A stretch of 64,000 nt of DNA from Sphagnum compactum (GCA_965153455.1 OZ234501.1:8308001-8372000); one strand, 5' to 3'; counted from the stretch's first letter, positions 23,411 to 36,860 are shown. Program-made: numbers and translations. The notes: a model not told the origin generated them from the letters alone.

Positions 23411-25439
23411 ACGTATTATTCTTGCTCGAAGTCAAAAGCACATCCCATCCCAACCCTTGGACCTTGCAAGCTATGAAGAAGAGGAGCACAAAATGCCACA
23501 TTTTCGTTTGGGAATATGTTCCCAACAACCCTTTGGCAGGATGATTCGATTGTCTTTTTTTCTCCTAAATACTTTGTCCTTGATTTCATCATTTTGATCC
23601 ATTTGAAATCATACACCTACAATTGGGGAATTTGCAAATCAAGTTCATATATTTCTCGAGTTGCCCAATTTTCAATATCTTATCTTTTTGGTCCATCTTA
23701 AATTCTACAACTTGAGGTTGTAAATTAATCCATGCGATTCTCTAACGTCGTATAATGCAAATTTCTCTCACTTGTCCATTCAACCTCGAGTGATTCTCTA
23801 GTCAAATGTAATGCAATTTTTTATCACTTGTCAACTCTCTTCCTAATTGTTGTAACTTGGCATCCCTCAAACTTTGCAATTTAAATATTTAGCACTTGGT
23901 TTATCAGGCCAAATCACTAAAATGTCAAAACCAATTCAATGTGTTAATTCAAAATGTTCAAAATAATGTAATAGGATTGAAGAAAATATTTTTGTTCAAC
24001 TTACCACAAAGTTTTATATATATGAAGGTCACTAAATGAAATATTATGCATAATCAATTAAGTTCATAAGACCTATAAACTTGATTTGCGAAAAGGTTTC
24101 AACAACAAAATTGTAGAAGGCTTGTTAAAGTTGAATTATGATAACCACAATGACAGCTCGTAGCTAGGGAGGTGTGTGTTTAAATGGATTTTTGTGAAAA
24201 GATGTTAGAATTAGGTTTGTCTTCAAAGGTGGCCATCTACACACCTTTATGTTCATATTCTGATGTGTTTCCAAAGTGCAATAAATGGTAGATGTTTTCC
24301 TTGAATCAACTTGTAATACATATTAACCACGGTTAATTTAGTCTAGTTTGATTTACTTTAATTTAGTTTATTCATTACTTATAGTATTTAAATAATTATA
24401 TATATAATTAATTCATAATATTAATTTTAATTTTAATAATATTATTCATATGAATATTAATTTTTATTATATCACCAAGTAAGGTGGGGCATTTTTCAAA
24501 AATTGTGGGTTCAAAATTTTGTTCATTTTTTTTTTCATTGAGTTTACATTTTATTGAAAAAATTCGAATAAAATTCACGAATAAAATAGGGCAATTTTTT
24601 AAATTTCTATTTGCCAAAAAATTAATTTAAATATATTTGACAAATAAATTTGAAATTTTGCAATACATATTTTAACCACTATTAGTTTAGCCTAATTTAA
24701 TTTAACTTAATTTAGTTTAGCCATAATTAATTTAACCTAACTTAATTTAGTGATGGTTAATTTAGCCTAATTTAATTTAACCATGGTTATTTTAACCTAA
24801 CTTATTTTAACCATGGTTAGTTCAATCATGGTTATTTTAACTTAGGTTATTTTAGCCATGGTTGATTTAATATTCTAATTAATTTAAGCATGGTTCATTT
24901 AAGCACGGTTAGTTTAGGCTAGCTTTAGTTATCATGGGTTTAACCTTAATACTGGAGGTACATAATACTACTATACATATCCTAGGTAGATATATTAAGT
25001 ATATTAATTTAAGTATGTATTAATTTAGGCCATTATTTTTATGACATGTGTCCATGTTATACACATTTAGTTGCATGTTAATTGCACACACAACCGTATG
25101 GCCCAAAATTATATAGTGTTAAATTTTCAACCACAAACATGACTAATATAATTGCAAATGAAAGCTAGGTGCACGCCAATTGCATAATGACTGGTTGCAA
25201 ATGACAAGATTTCTACTAGCGGAACTCAAGTATTTCATTTTTCCTGAACACCTCCACTGCTACTTCATATATTTTCATTGCTCCTACATGTACAACTATT
25301 ATAATTACTCTAAAAGCTTATGCATTAAATGTTGAGTTTCAGCATTTCATACCCAAATTTAATTTTAAAAATCACTTTATGGATAGATTGAAAGAAGGGT
25401 TTGATGGTGAAAAGAGGTCCAAATACAGGGTGACTTTAT
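23411..25439. other. AT-rich intergenic DNA with short-period repetition
   Basis: No gene is supported. From about 24290 to 24940 the sequence repeats short phrases such as TAATTTAGCCTAATTTAA and CCATGGTTATTTTAACC, a low-complexity region with an approximate 10-14 bp rhythm and both orientations of GGTTA/TAACC. Confidence 0.5.
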
Positions 25440-25455
25440 GAACAACTTTAGCATA

Positions 25456-25513
25456 TACACTTACATTTACACACCCCAAAACATTTACCCTGGGCCATGT
25501 AAATGTAAGTGTA
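25456..25513. repeat. 15-bp perfect inverted repeat, possible MITE segment
   Basis: TACACTTACATTTAC at 25456-25470 is the exact complement of GTAAATGTAAGTGTA at 25499-25513, separated by 28 nt. Related half-sites (GTGTAAATG, GATTTACATTTAC, AACATTTACAC) continue to about 25640, so the hairpin may be the core of a decayed palindromic element spanning about 25450-25640. Confidence 0.65.
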
Positions 25514-27093
25514 AAAAAAAATTATATACATGCCAATAGTGTAAGTATAAATGTAAAAAGTTTGGATGTGTAAATGAAAATGATTTACATTTACGCGGGA
25601 TTTACATGCCATATGTACTGTGGCTATTAACATTTACACACACAACATTGGAAAAGACATAATGTAGGTTTCTAGGGTAGGCCTAGGTTTTCTAACCCTA
25701 TTTTAAGTAGTTAGACGTAGGCTTAAACTTTAGGTTCTTAGACCTAGGTACCTAATTTTAAGCCTAGTTTAAATTTAACCTAAGTCATTTAGGTTCTAAC
25801 CACATGGCATAACCTAAATGACTAATGTTTAAATGTCATGTTGCCTAGCCTAAGTGGCCAATGTTTAAATGTCACATGACATTTGACCAATCAAAATTAT
25901 GTTTGACCAATTAATCGGGGTTTGACTAATCACTTTAATGATGACCACATGAAACCACCCATAGAACCATTAATCATACACATGCTGCCCATGCACCTTA
26001 TAAAAACCACAAAAGAAAATTGAACCTAACCACCCAATTGCCTATTTAGTGGTTTCTTTATCCCACTAGGGTCCAATTACTACTTTAAACCACTAGGCTT
26101 ACTAGAAACCCCACTATAATGGTACCATTGCAAAATGAGTGGTTTGCACAATAGTCTAACCACATGTTTTCTAGTAGTGTAAAATAATGTATGGTTTGTT
26201 GCTTTGGTCCAACATCTATCATTCTTGACCAATTTCAAAATTACCAATGGCAATGAATGCATATAAAAGATTTATCAAAGTTATTTTAGATGCCATGTGG
26301 GTTAAATCTCAAGACTTAAGAGGTGGACCAATCTCAATGGCAAAAATTAAAAAGAAACTAACTTATTAATTTGTGCTATCAAGTTGTCATTGGTTGGTAG
26401 GAGACTTATCATGAACCAAATGTTGCGTTCAATTTTATGGTACTCTACATTTGTTGGGTATGATCCAAAAGTCAATTAAGAGAATTAAAACTCTTTCAAA
26501 AATAACTTGTTTGATAGTGACCATAATATAGTTTCTTATGTGAAATGGAATGAGTATTGTGTCTAGAAAAAAATTAGTAGATTAAGGTTGGTTGACCCAA
26601 AGGAAACATTATGCATGTATTTTTTTCAAAATGAGTGTTATATGCCTTTCAACTAGGTGAGTCAAACCCACAAGTTTTCATTTACTATAGGATTAATTCA
26701 ACAAAACCAAACAAGAATAAGAAATGGGGATTCAAAGTAGAATTGACTTTTGATCCTCATGCATAAACATCATTCAATAAAAAGATTTGGGATTCAAGAA
26801 ACCAAATCAGTGAAACTTGGAAAAATATGGTTGTCAACTTGTAAGAGAAACCTCTAATTAACAAACATGAAACTCTCATGACAAATCTTTGGTAGGGATC
26901 ATAGTTGAAAGGTACAACATTTGGTTTTTCACTTAAATGTGCAATTGCATTTCTTTAAAAACTCAAGGAACAAAATGAACAAAATTTTGAGCCCACAATT
27001 TTTATGCACAAAATCCAATGAAACAAAAAGAAATCAAGAAAAAGAAATTTATGCACAATCGAATCTATTATTTTTACATCAACTAATTTAGTC

Positions 27094-27471
27094 ATGAACT
27101 TTGAAATTTCTATTTCAAAATTTGGTCTCAAGATGGAGGAAAAAAACCTCGTGGTTTCAATTAAGGAACTCAATTCAAATGGATTGCATGGACAAATTTT
27201 CTCTTCTTTAACATGGTGCAACATGATCACCTATTCAAATAATCAAGAGTACATGATCCTAGACAACATGAGCAAAATGGTTTCCTCTATTACAAATTAT
27301 ATCTTAGAAGTTATAATGAAGTTAACTATGGCAAAAAGAATCCATGTGGAAAAGGAATTCACATTTTTATGGTCACTATGGCATAAGGTGATTATAGTCA
27401 ATTCATGGAGGTTCAAGATGAACCTAAATGCCAATAGGGATTACCTTTTTTTGTTGGCCTACTATACTTGA
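27094..27471 (+). pseudogene. Unrecognised 125-codon ORF, possibly a retroelement fragment
   Basis: Open for 125 codons in AT-rich DNA. The C-terminal part, TFLWSLWHKVIIVNSWRFKM, faintly recalls the zinc-binding tail after the reverse transcriptase of plant LINE-type elements (a pattern like LW-x-W-H-K-x-x-x-V-N-x-W-R), but no Cys/His cluster follows and no reverse transcriptase motif was found nearby. It may be chance. Identity is unproven. Confidence 0.2.
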
Positions 27472-29548
27472 ATCAAAATTTCACATCTTTAAGGAATAAC
27501 TTAGAGTTCAATGTGCATGGAAGTGGGCACTACCATCATCTACAAAATGGATTTGAAACTTTCATCATGCAGACCATGGCAGCAATTATCATAGTAGTAG
27601 GGTCTCTTTGGACATAATCTTTCTAAGAAAGTTCAAAATTTTTGTTTTCTATGACATTTATTTTGAATTCTAGTTTTGCCAATTTGGTTAGATAGAAATG
27701 ATAGTCTTCAATTATAACATTTAGACATTAGAAAATATTAAGATTATTATTTGGAATTGTGCCATTGATTATGGTAAATTGACATTGGTAGAAATTTTTT
27801 CATAACATTTAGTGATTCCTATCAAGGAGAAGGTTTTTAAAATTTTAGTATAATTTGGTAACACTTGGGGCTTTAGATTTATTTTCTACTTTAGGAAAGA
27901 CAAATATGTCACGTGGAGTTGTCACTATCCTAACATGGGGGTTTTTTCATTGACCTTTGTCCCATTTCCATGTTTGAACTTGGTTTTAGTCTTTTCAGGC
28001 AATGTTTTGTAATTTTTTTCTTTACAATTGCCATTTATTTCAAAAAAATTAGAAGATATGTGTGGTCTAGGGAATTGTATGGTAGTGAACATTTGGATGA
28101 AGTAAACAATTTGTGAAAACTTGTGAAAACTTGAATCTTTTACATTTTTGATTCTTGGGGTGTTTAAGGGATGGATCAACTTTGAATTGTTTATGTTATG
28201 TTGATCTTTCAAAGTTTTGTGCATTATCATATGTTTGACATGATTTATAGAGTTTTAAGATGACATGGAATGAAGTCTTAGAATAGGTATCAACTTTAAG
28301 TATTTTAATTTTTTCCCATGTTATTGAATTGTTGGTGTAATGTGACAATGTTACATTTGTTCAAATTTTTTGCATGGGAAGACTAAAAACACATTATGGT
28401 TATGAAAATACTGAGGATATCATAGTACATGTGAAAATGTGCCTGCATACATATGGGTATTGATGTTTTAATAATATTAATAAGACATAGTAATTATTGC
28501 CATAATTGCATGTGACATTTGGAACTTTCTTTTCTTTTTGGTTCTTACATCTATCCATGTTAGTATATATTGTAATCTACAACAGTAGTAATTAAATTAC
28601 CTTTTAAGTTTTCAATGTCTAAAATTTTCATTCCATGAGTGTGAAATTTCCAGAAATTCGAAAGTTGGCTAGTGCCAAAACTTTTTAAAACCTTGGGGTT
28701 ATAGGGCCAAAACATCCATAGGTGGTACTACTAGGTACAACGACAACCAAAGGGGAGAGAGATGAGGTTCTAAAACCAATTATACTATCTTCTCCTATTT
28801 TGGTGCTTCCCATTTTTGGTATGCAATCCTTCATCATTTTCTTATTTTATCTCTTATGAAGACAATATTGTAGCTACAAAAGAATTCCTTGATTTGTCAA
28901 TATAAGATGATTATATGGTTTGTTGGCAACTAAACACTTGAATAAATTGTTCATAAAAAAGTTGTACATCATGTTCCAATTCTACCTTCTATTTTTTTAA
29001 TGGTTTGGAACATTGATGTGATTAATTTTTCTTCACCCATTATAACCATCATTAATCACTACAAGAAACTTTGAAAATCCCCATTAAAGTCATGTATGTG
29101 TCACTCAAGAAAGCCCACACCAAAAAGTCACAATTTTTAGCTTTCACCCATTATCACTATATAACATAAGTCCTTTGCACTTGTAATTCACTACACTCTA
29201 AAGTTTGTAGAGGTCAATTAAAAGGTGGCAAACAAGAATTGCAAAACATCAAGGTAAATGCTAACAAGAATAAATAAACATGACAAAGGGTTGTGATGTA
29301 TAAAAAGGATGAAAATGATTTATGTTTTCATTTGTGCCAAAGATAACCAATATTATTATAATGTAGGATGGAAATCTTGGAAAATGTTGTATTATATGTT
29401 GAATTCAAGGTTTATTTTGGACAAAATTTCACATCCTAGCAATAAAAATAAATCAATGCAACCCACAAAAAATATTGTTTTGCCCAAAGTTACCAATTTT
29501 TGAGGAATTTTTTTAAGTTATCGAAATTAGATAATAGATTCTAAAATA

Positions 29549-29630
29549 TTGCCAATATATAGTAGGATTCCAAAAAAAATTTACTTTCCTCTCTAACTTG
29601 TAGCCAAATTTGGCTAAAGGTGTAAAAAAA
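29549..29630 (+). repeat. Dispersed AT-rich repeat family, copy c (short)
   Basis: TTGCCAATATATAGTAGGAT, TACTTTCCTCTCTAACTTGT and AGCCAAATTTGGCTAAAG match copies at 17195 and 21903 in order. A separate CCTCACAAATTTGGCAAAAA phrase at 30065-30090 resembles the downstream part of copy a, suggesting an interrupted copy. Confidence 0.55.
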
Positions 29631-31189
29631 AATATAAATATCCATTTGGACTAAGGATCATGTCTTTAACATGAGTCTTTAATTTAACAAAATATGTATA
29701 AAATCATGATATTTAAATCAAAATTTAAAGTGAATTAATTCTTATGACCCAAAAGATGTTGTTTTATGTTATATCATATATATATATATATATATATTCA
29801 CACAAAAAATGGTCATTTTCATTTTAAATAGTTTAAACAACAAAAAAACACTAATTACTTGCTTCATACTCATTAACTTCATTTCAAATTTTACTAAATG
29901 TTCCCATAATACATCAAAAATATTGTTATAATAGTTCATTAAAAAATTTGATATTAACTTCATCACTTACCACAATGAAAATTAAATAATTATTATTTCT
30001 CTCGGTGGTTCCTATTGCCCCATTTGAACCTTAGTTTGTTATGGATGATTGCCACACAAATTACCTCACAAATTTGGCAAAAAAATTCATATTCCATTTT
30101 ATTGAATACATAAATTATTAAGCACCCCCTATCAAATCTATCAATGATTAATTGTTTTTTCATTTCACTATATCAACATGTAGAAATATAATAATCTAAA
30201 ATTATGAAAAAATAGATCATCAAACACATGTGGCACAAAAGGATGGGGGCAACCATTAATTGAGATATTATTTTCAAACCAAATACATCTAATGGACACA
30301 CATGACCTATGCCTGCATTTGCACATGCACCTTAGTTATTTCAATTATGTCACCATAAAATTTAACAACAAATGTAAAATTTTCTCATAATTTCAATCAA
30401 CAATGAGAAGAATAATCATTGTTCACATGTTTGCTTAATTAGTGTGCGCAATGGAAAAGAAAATGTAATTCACAAACGTTCAATTAATGTATTTTTAATG
30501 TTGCCAAACTAAAGTAATAGAAATGAACTTTATGATGAGTAAATTGGATGATTATAAGGTCACATGTGATTCATATTAAGGCATCAATCTTAAAATACTT
30601 GGTAAAATTGCAAACCAAAACACAACACAACCCAAAAATTAAAAAATTAAAATTAAAATCTATACAATAGATTGAAGGAGACATATGGTTTTAAAACAAA
30701 ATTGAAGGACTAATAATACAAAAAGAAGTATTCCACATCAAAAGGGTTAAACATATTTTATGTGTATAGAGGAAAAACATTTTTGCAAGGGAACCAATGT
30801 AAACATGATATATATAAAAATATAAATCCACAAAATCTTATTCATTCAATTTTCAATTTAATCAACATTTTAGAAAGGTAAATATTTTACTAAAAAAATT
30901 CAACAACTATAATACATCAAATTTTGTTGAAAAAATCATTAAATTGTAAATATGACATGTACTTAAAAATAAAAAAACTCCATGACTATGTGAATTATAG
31001 TAAAAATCATAATAGCATAATTGAATGGGGGATGGTGTAGGATGAGACAATTGGACAATGAAGATGCGAATGGATGAATGCTAACAAATGTTCTAGAGGC
31101 CCTCTAGAGGTTCTTGGTATCATCCAAAATGATTTAAAAATTGGACAAGTTTACATCATTTTGGATGATCTATCCCATAAGTGGAAGAA

Positions 31190-32089
31190 AAGGCATAGAC
31201 CCAAAGAGAGCCTCCCACCCGGAGGCCAAGACCCAGTGATCTGAAGGGTCGCAGGAACGTGCGATTGTGTCGATCACACGCGCCCGGTATCCCAGGCCGG
31301 GCCGGGTGTTTCAAACACCGGCCGCCGGACAGACAGACGGACCCGTGCCGGTCCCGGCGTGTCGCCGTGCGCGCGCCCGGACCCAAAGCAGCGGCGTCTT
31401 TCCCGGCGGGTGCGCGCTTGCTGGCTCGCTGGCTCGATCGCGCGAGGAAAATCTTCCGTTCCTTCAATCTCGCAAGTAAGAAACAAACCTGTGAAAAGCG
31501 TATTGTGCACCTGCCATGAAATTCTGGTTGCTTGGTAGATGGTTTTTGTGTTCCTGCCTCTGAAATTGCTGCTTCCCTGTGGCGCTAGAATTGACTGAAG
31601 CTTGTTTCTCTTCTTGATTTGTTGAGCGACTCACTCACCGTGTGCGGATTTCTTTCCGGATCGGAATCTGGAAACCCCCTATGTGATCGTCATCGCTGGA
31701 AGCCCGGGATTCGCAAGGTGAGAGAAGCGGGACCTCTTTGGTTGCCAAAAAGAAATTCGTTAAAGAGAAGAGATTTGCTTACAGGAACTATCTTCTTCTT
31801 GTGACCCAGTCTTGTGTTTGTGACATCTCTCTCTCTCTCTCTCGCTACCTACTGTTCCTACGGGAGCTGCTAGAAAAAGCCGGGCTAACGCTGCGACGCC
31901 CCACCTTGCGGCAAGGGCGGGATTTAGGGTTTCTGGAGCAGAGCTTTGTTTGTGGGTCTGGGAGAATTGGAGAGAAAAGAGCGCCCGTGCTGGGTGGTTA
32001 AGGCGAGAGCAAGATTCTTAGCGAGTTGGGTGCTCAAGTTTTTGGATTTTGAAGCTCTGGTTGGTACGAGAAAGTGAGCACAAGAGTAA
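31190..32089 (+). promoter_or_regulatory. GC-rich promoter and probably spliced 5' leader of the CGI-58-like gene
   Basis: GC content rises abruptly at 31190-31480 (runs such as GCCGGGCCGGG and GTGCGCGCGCCCGG) inside an otherwise AT-rich region, then declines towards the ATG at 32090. Open frames here on both strands have no domain and are by-products of GC-richness. Plausible leader splice donors are GTAAG at about 31475 and GGTGAGA at about 31719, and CTTACAG at about 31784 is a possible acceptor, so the 5' UTR may be spliced. A (TC)n tract sits at 31828-31843. No TATA box was assigned. Confidence 0.55.
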
Positions 32090-35000
32090 ATGCGCTTTGT
32101 CCGAATTCAACGAGTGTCAGCAGTTGCGAAACACGTAAGTTCGATGGGAAGCAAGTCGAGTGCAAAAACCGAGATGGAACTGGCAGAAGGAAAGAAACAG
32201 TCCATGTTTGCAGCACTACAGAATTTCATGCGATGGATTCCCACTTCCAGAAAAGACATCATCGCTTCTGAACAACGCCTTCTCACACTGACCAAGTCAG
32301 TCACTCCCTCTCCTTCCTTCCCTTCTTCTTCTTCTTCTTCTTCTTCTGCTTACCTCACTACCCATTTCTTTGTGCATTGTGGCAATGTACCATCCATCCA
32401 TCATCTTTCTTTCTCCTCTAGATTGTTGTTGCACGGCCAATCTTGGCGTTAACATCTTCTTGTTGGGGTTTTGCATTTTTGCAACACACAACAGAACTCC
32501 ATATCAACAGGAGCAGATCAACATTGGAGCTGGACCTCCGGGATCCAAGCTGCGGTGGTTCCGATCGACAAGCAGTGAACCCCGCTTCATCAACACCGTC
32601 ACATTTGAGAAGAACAGTGCTGCTGCTGCAGAAGCAGAAGTAGTAGAAGAAGAAGAAGTGCCCACTCTTGTGTTGGTGCATGGCTATGGTGCTTCACAAG
32701 GATTCTTCTTCCGCAACTTTGATGCTCTTGCTACCAAATTCCGGGTGCTTGCCATTGATCAATTAGGGTAAAACATACGTACATACATGCACCCCACATT
32801 CTCTTCTTTCAATTTCATTTGCAAAAGTTCAAGCTTGCTCTTCTCTCTCAAAAATTTTCTGAAACGCAATCTTGATTTGAATGAAGAGATGTTGATTTTG
32901 TTCAAGCTTTTCTTTGCTTCTCTCTTGGATTTTTTTTTTCCAACTTGAAAAGCATTCTTCATTCAAAGACATGTTGATTTTGTTTGCATTCTCTTCTTGC
33001 AGTTTTGCAGCTTTGACTTCTTTTTGCAGCAAAACACATGAAAAAAGTCAAAGCTGTTAAACTGCACCAATCTCAGAAAACTTGCAATTTTCTCCATCAA
33101 TCCTTGATTCGGACTCAATGGGTTGTAAGATTTCAAATGAGTTTCACATCACAAAATTCCCATTCTGTTAAAAGTTTCTGCAAACTTCACAAAACATTTG
33201 TGTTTTGCTTGGATGGGGCGAATTTGTTAACAGATGGGGTGCCTCAAGCAGACCTGATTTTACTTGTAAAAGCACTGAAGGTATGTGTTAAATCATGATT
33301 CTGAGAATGTGCTTATGGCATTCATGTGTTTTTTAATTTTGTTTTCTGTTGTGTTTTTCTATTGTGTTTTTTGTTGTGTTTTTTGGGTAGACATGGATTT
33401 TGTGAGTTTGAAACTTATGTTCTTCTGATGGGACAGTACATGTTGATTTTGAGTTGCAAAAATTGATGACTAAAAATTATCTGGGCTACAGAAAGCTTGG
33501 TACCTGACCGTGGGTGTGGTTGTTTCACGTGTTTGCCACAGAGACAGAATCATGGTTTATTGATTCATTAGAAGAATGGAGGAAGGCAAAGAATTTGGAC
33601 AACTTCATTTTGCTTGGCCATTCTCTTGGTGGCTATATTGCAGCTCGATATGCCCTCAAGGTTTTAAACTTCCATACTCATAAATTTTCCATAGCCCACC
33701 ACCACCATTGACTTCACATTGAATAAAGTCCTTCACTCATGTGCTCTAGCTAAAACATAATCAAGCTTACTGAGTTTCATTGCAGCAGCTTGAATGAAGA
33801 TACTATTGACGTTTGTTAATTAGCCCTTGTCTCTTGAGTGCTAGCCAACATCATGGGGGAGTCATCTTCCGGTTGCTTCCAGAAATGTGAGAGATACTTG
33901 GGATGCAGATTTAATATAATGGGTTTTACCCAGATTTTGGTCTAATTATGATATATGTATTTACACCCACCATTGGGAGCTGATGAAGTCAGTGGGTAGT
34001 AGTAGTCATGGAAGGTGCAAGGGTAAAGAAGCTTTTTGTCTGATTGCAATGTGCAACCCAATGTGGAAAAAGAAGACATGGACAAAGTGAATTAAGACAT
34101 AACTCTCATCTTCCATTTTTTCTCTTTCTTCTGGTGTGTGTAGCATCCAGAACATGTGAAGCATCTCATACTCGTTGGTCCAGCGGGCTTTTCTGCTGAG
34201 TCTGACCGTTGGATTGAATTAAAGTCAACTTGGAAAGGTGCTCTTGCCAATTTTATTTGGGAGTCGAATGTGACGCCACAAGCAATCATACGGTACGTTG
34301 AACAGTTTGTGTCACAATGATTTTATTTGGAATATACCTTATATCTTTCACAAGAAAAAGCTCTATCCCAAGTACTGCATTTTGTTTGGAAAGAAAAGAC
34401 TTAGAAAAAATTGTGGATTTTGCGAGTTTCCCCCTACTTATAATGGGGAGAGGAAATGATTTATTTTGCTTGTAAACTTTGTGTGGCATTGCCAAATCAT
34501 TGATCCTCACAAGGTGTGCAATTTTACCCACCAAATTTTTGCAGGATGAGATTTGTTTCCATCTGTGGTTGATGGGATGAAGAAGTGCAGTGCTGATACA
34601 TAGGACCTGTTGGTATGACTATATATGTGCAGGGGCCTGGGTCCATTTGGTCCTAATCTGGTCCGTAGATATGCTGGAGCTAGGTTTGGCACAAATGCTT
34701 CAGGCACCATGTTGAATGAACAGGAGTCAAAATTGTTTTCAGGTGTGTTTTTTCTCTGCTTCATGCATGTTTTGGAGAATTTAACCGGCAATTTGGGCGA
34801 TTTGTTTTTGGTTAATTTGAAGATTGATACTATTTTTCAATATTTTCCCAAAAAAAATGCCACCTTCAGTAATTTTCAGGAGAAAGTTGAATTTGGGTTG
34901 ATGAGCTTTCAGCTGTCTCTCTTTGGTGGTACAGATTACATGTTCCATACATTGGCTGCAAGGGCTAGTGGCGAGCTCTGCCTGAAGTATCTCTTCTCAT

Positions 35001-35967
35001 TAGGAGCATTTGCACGATCACCTCTCCTCACCAGGTATATATATATACTTGCATTTATCCTCATATGCCTGTGCTTAAAGATAAATGTCAAAATTTAGCA
35101 TTATTGGGTTTTCAGGATTTTTTGAAAAGAAAATTAATTAATATTTTTCGGGTGATATGTTATTCTTAAGCATGAACTCAAAAAGATTTCCACTGGAAGA
35201 AGTACTGTGTAATTCATCTGTCATTTTGGGGGGTGGTGCAGTGCACCAGATTGGAAGGTACCAACATCTTTCATCTATGGTGTTGAAGACTGGATGGATT
35301 TTCGAGGTGCTGAAGAGGCTCGTAAGCTTATGAATGTACCATGTGAAATTATTCGTGTTCCCCAGGTAAAACTATTGAGGCAACCTGTATACCCCTTCCT
35401 GTTTTGTTAGATGGCATTGTTCACACACGTATGATAATAATTCTTTGTGAGTTCAAGACTCTTTTAAATGAATCCCACAAAATACCCATCTCTTTGGTTG
35501 AGTGATGTTTAGATTTTCACACCAAAGGAAATTTGTTGATTAGAGAGAACAATTTTTTTTTGCACTATTAGGGTTAGTGTTGTCCACCAAATGCTTTTGG
35601 TTCATGTGCATGCACCAAGATAGGTGTCCAGGATGAGGTAGTTGTCAAAGATGGTGTGATGGGTACTGGTCATAACATGGTCATCTTTGTCCAAGTTTTT
35701 CAAGCACTATAGACTTGGGTAAAGCTTGGGTATTTGTATAAAGCTTAACCCTGGTGTTTAATTCTCAGGTTTGTGACAAAAAAGGGAATTCAAATCTGAC
35801 AGTTTATTTTCTGGATTTCTGGTGACCATTGTGGTCATTTGCAGGGTGGACACTTTGTGATGTTAGATAATGCACCAGGCTTTCATGCAGCTGTGACATA
35901 TGCATGCCGAAATTACTTGCCTGGCCAATCTGGATTCAATCTGACAGGAGGTATATCCCTTGTCTAA
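32090..35967 (+). CDS. CGI-58-like alpha/beta hydrolase (1-acylglycerol-3-phosphate O-acyltransferase)
   Basis: Nine exons joined by GT-AG introns in continuous frame: 32090-32295, 32495-32767, 33234-33280, 33542-33660, 34144-34292, 34633-34742, 34935-35034, 35242-35365, 35845-35967; 416 aa. Order of motifs: LRWIPTS-like MRWIPTS, PPGSKLRWFRSTS, LVHGYGASQGFFFRNF, DQLGWGASSRPDFTCKST (split across exons 2 and 3), the nucleophile motif LLGHSLGGYIAA, HPEHVKHLILVGPAGFSAE, ASGELCLKYLFSLGAFARSP and GGHFVMLDN, which holds the HX4D acyltransferase motif. Length and exon content match plant CGI-58 (Arabidopsis At4g24160, about 418 aa), known to acylate lysophosphatidate and to affect neutral lipid and polyamine homeostasis; mechanism here is inferred. 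Exon 3 is only 47 nt. The first ATG was taken as start. Confidence 0.95.
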
Positions 35968-36591
35968 AGTAGTGAAGTCAATTAGTCATCCACTGCAGGT
36001 ATGTAGAGTGGATTTATACAAACAGTAATTTGATGCTGTTGTTGGCCTCTGACATTTACTCTTCTCGGGGTGCAATTCTGCCTCAAACATTTTACCCACT
36101 ACATTAGTTTTCTGCTTTGTGCTGTGATCACTGTACTTGAAGATTGCAGTTGCAACATCTTTTCTGTAACAATTGAAACATTGGGACTCTCAAGAGGCTC
36201 CAAGTTCACAACCTGGAACAAAAGATTGAAATTTGTCTATGACAGACCATTGGCCCCATCTCTCTCCTGAGGTGTATGTTCTATTGTATGGGCATTTTGA
36301 TCCAGTCTTTTGTTGGAGCTTTTCCTCATGTGTTTGGCAACCAACCTGTGTTTTCTATCATCTGCATGTTCTCAAACCTTATGTTGGAATACAAATGGCG
36401 CAATGTATTTCGTGAGCCAGGTTAGCTGGTTTCTCTACTTGCGCTACAATTTCTTTGCAAGTAATAATTTCCTCTCTCATTTTGTGTCAACCTGAAGTAG
36501 TAGTACTAGTAGTTGTGCAAGTTTGTGAGTGAGGAAGTTCAATTTTGCACCTAATGTTTGCTTTTGACAAAATGCTGATGTTTGTGACAAT
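35968..36591 (+). other. 3' UTR and flank of the CGI-58-like gene
   Basis: Ordinary T-rich sequence after the TAA at 35965-35967. It has no ORF with a recognised domain. Frames at 36070-36495 overlap each other and look like chance. A precise polyadenylation site cannot be assigned. Confidence 0.4.
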
Positions 36592-36860
36592 CAATGATTC
36601 TGACCCATAAACCCATAAACCAAATTCTGGGTTTAGGGTTTAGGAATGAACCAGAAGGATTAACTACTACTGGTAAACTGAAATTATAGGGATTAGGAAT
36701 GATTGAGAAGGAATGATTCCTCCCCATAAGCTTATAAGCCAGATTATGGGTTTTGGGTGTATGGCTTAGGAATGATTGAGAAGGAATGATTCCTCCCCAA
36801 AAGCTTATAAGCCAAATTATGGGTTTAGGGTTGAGGAATGATCGCGGAGGAATAATTCTG
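36592..36860. repeat. About 73-bp degenerate tandem repeat, three to four units
   Basis: Units carry GAATGATTCCTCCCCATAAG, CTTATAAGCCAGATTATGGG, TTTTGGGTGTATGGCTTAGG and AATGATTGAGAAG. The two best units start at 36711 and 36784 (73 bp apart); weaker flanking units lie at 36592-36660 and after 36850. Embedded GGGTTTAGGG phrases resemble telomere relics. Confidence 0.8.

Larger units (their letters stand above)
25641..31150. other. Long AT-rich intergenic block
   Basis: About 5.5 kb with no supported gene. Contents: scattered poly-A/T, (AT)n at 29778-29797, a third short copy of the dispersed AT-rich repeat (29549-29630), and one 125-codon frame at 27094-27471 described separately. Composition changes sharply at about 31190, where the GC-rich 5' region of the CGI-58 gene begins. 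Confidence 0.5.

Noticed and set aside
27094-27471. Reverse transcriptase-associated gene
   Set aside because: Only a faint LW-W-H-K-V-N-W-R pattern; no reverse transcriptase motifs or zinc ligands nearby, so left as unrecognised.
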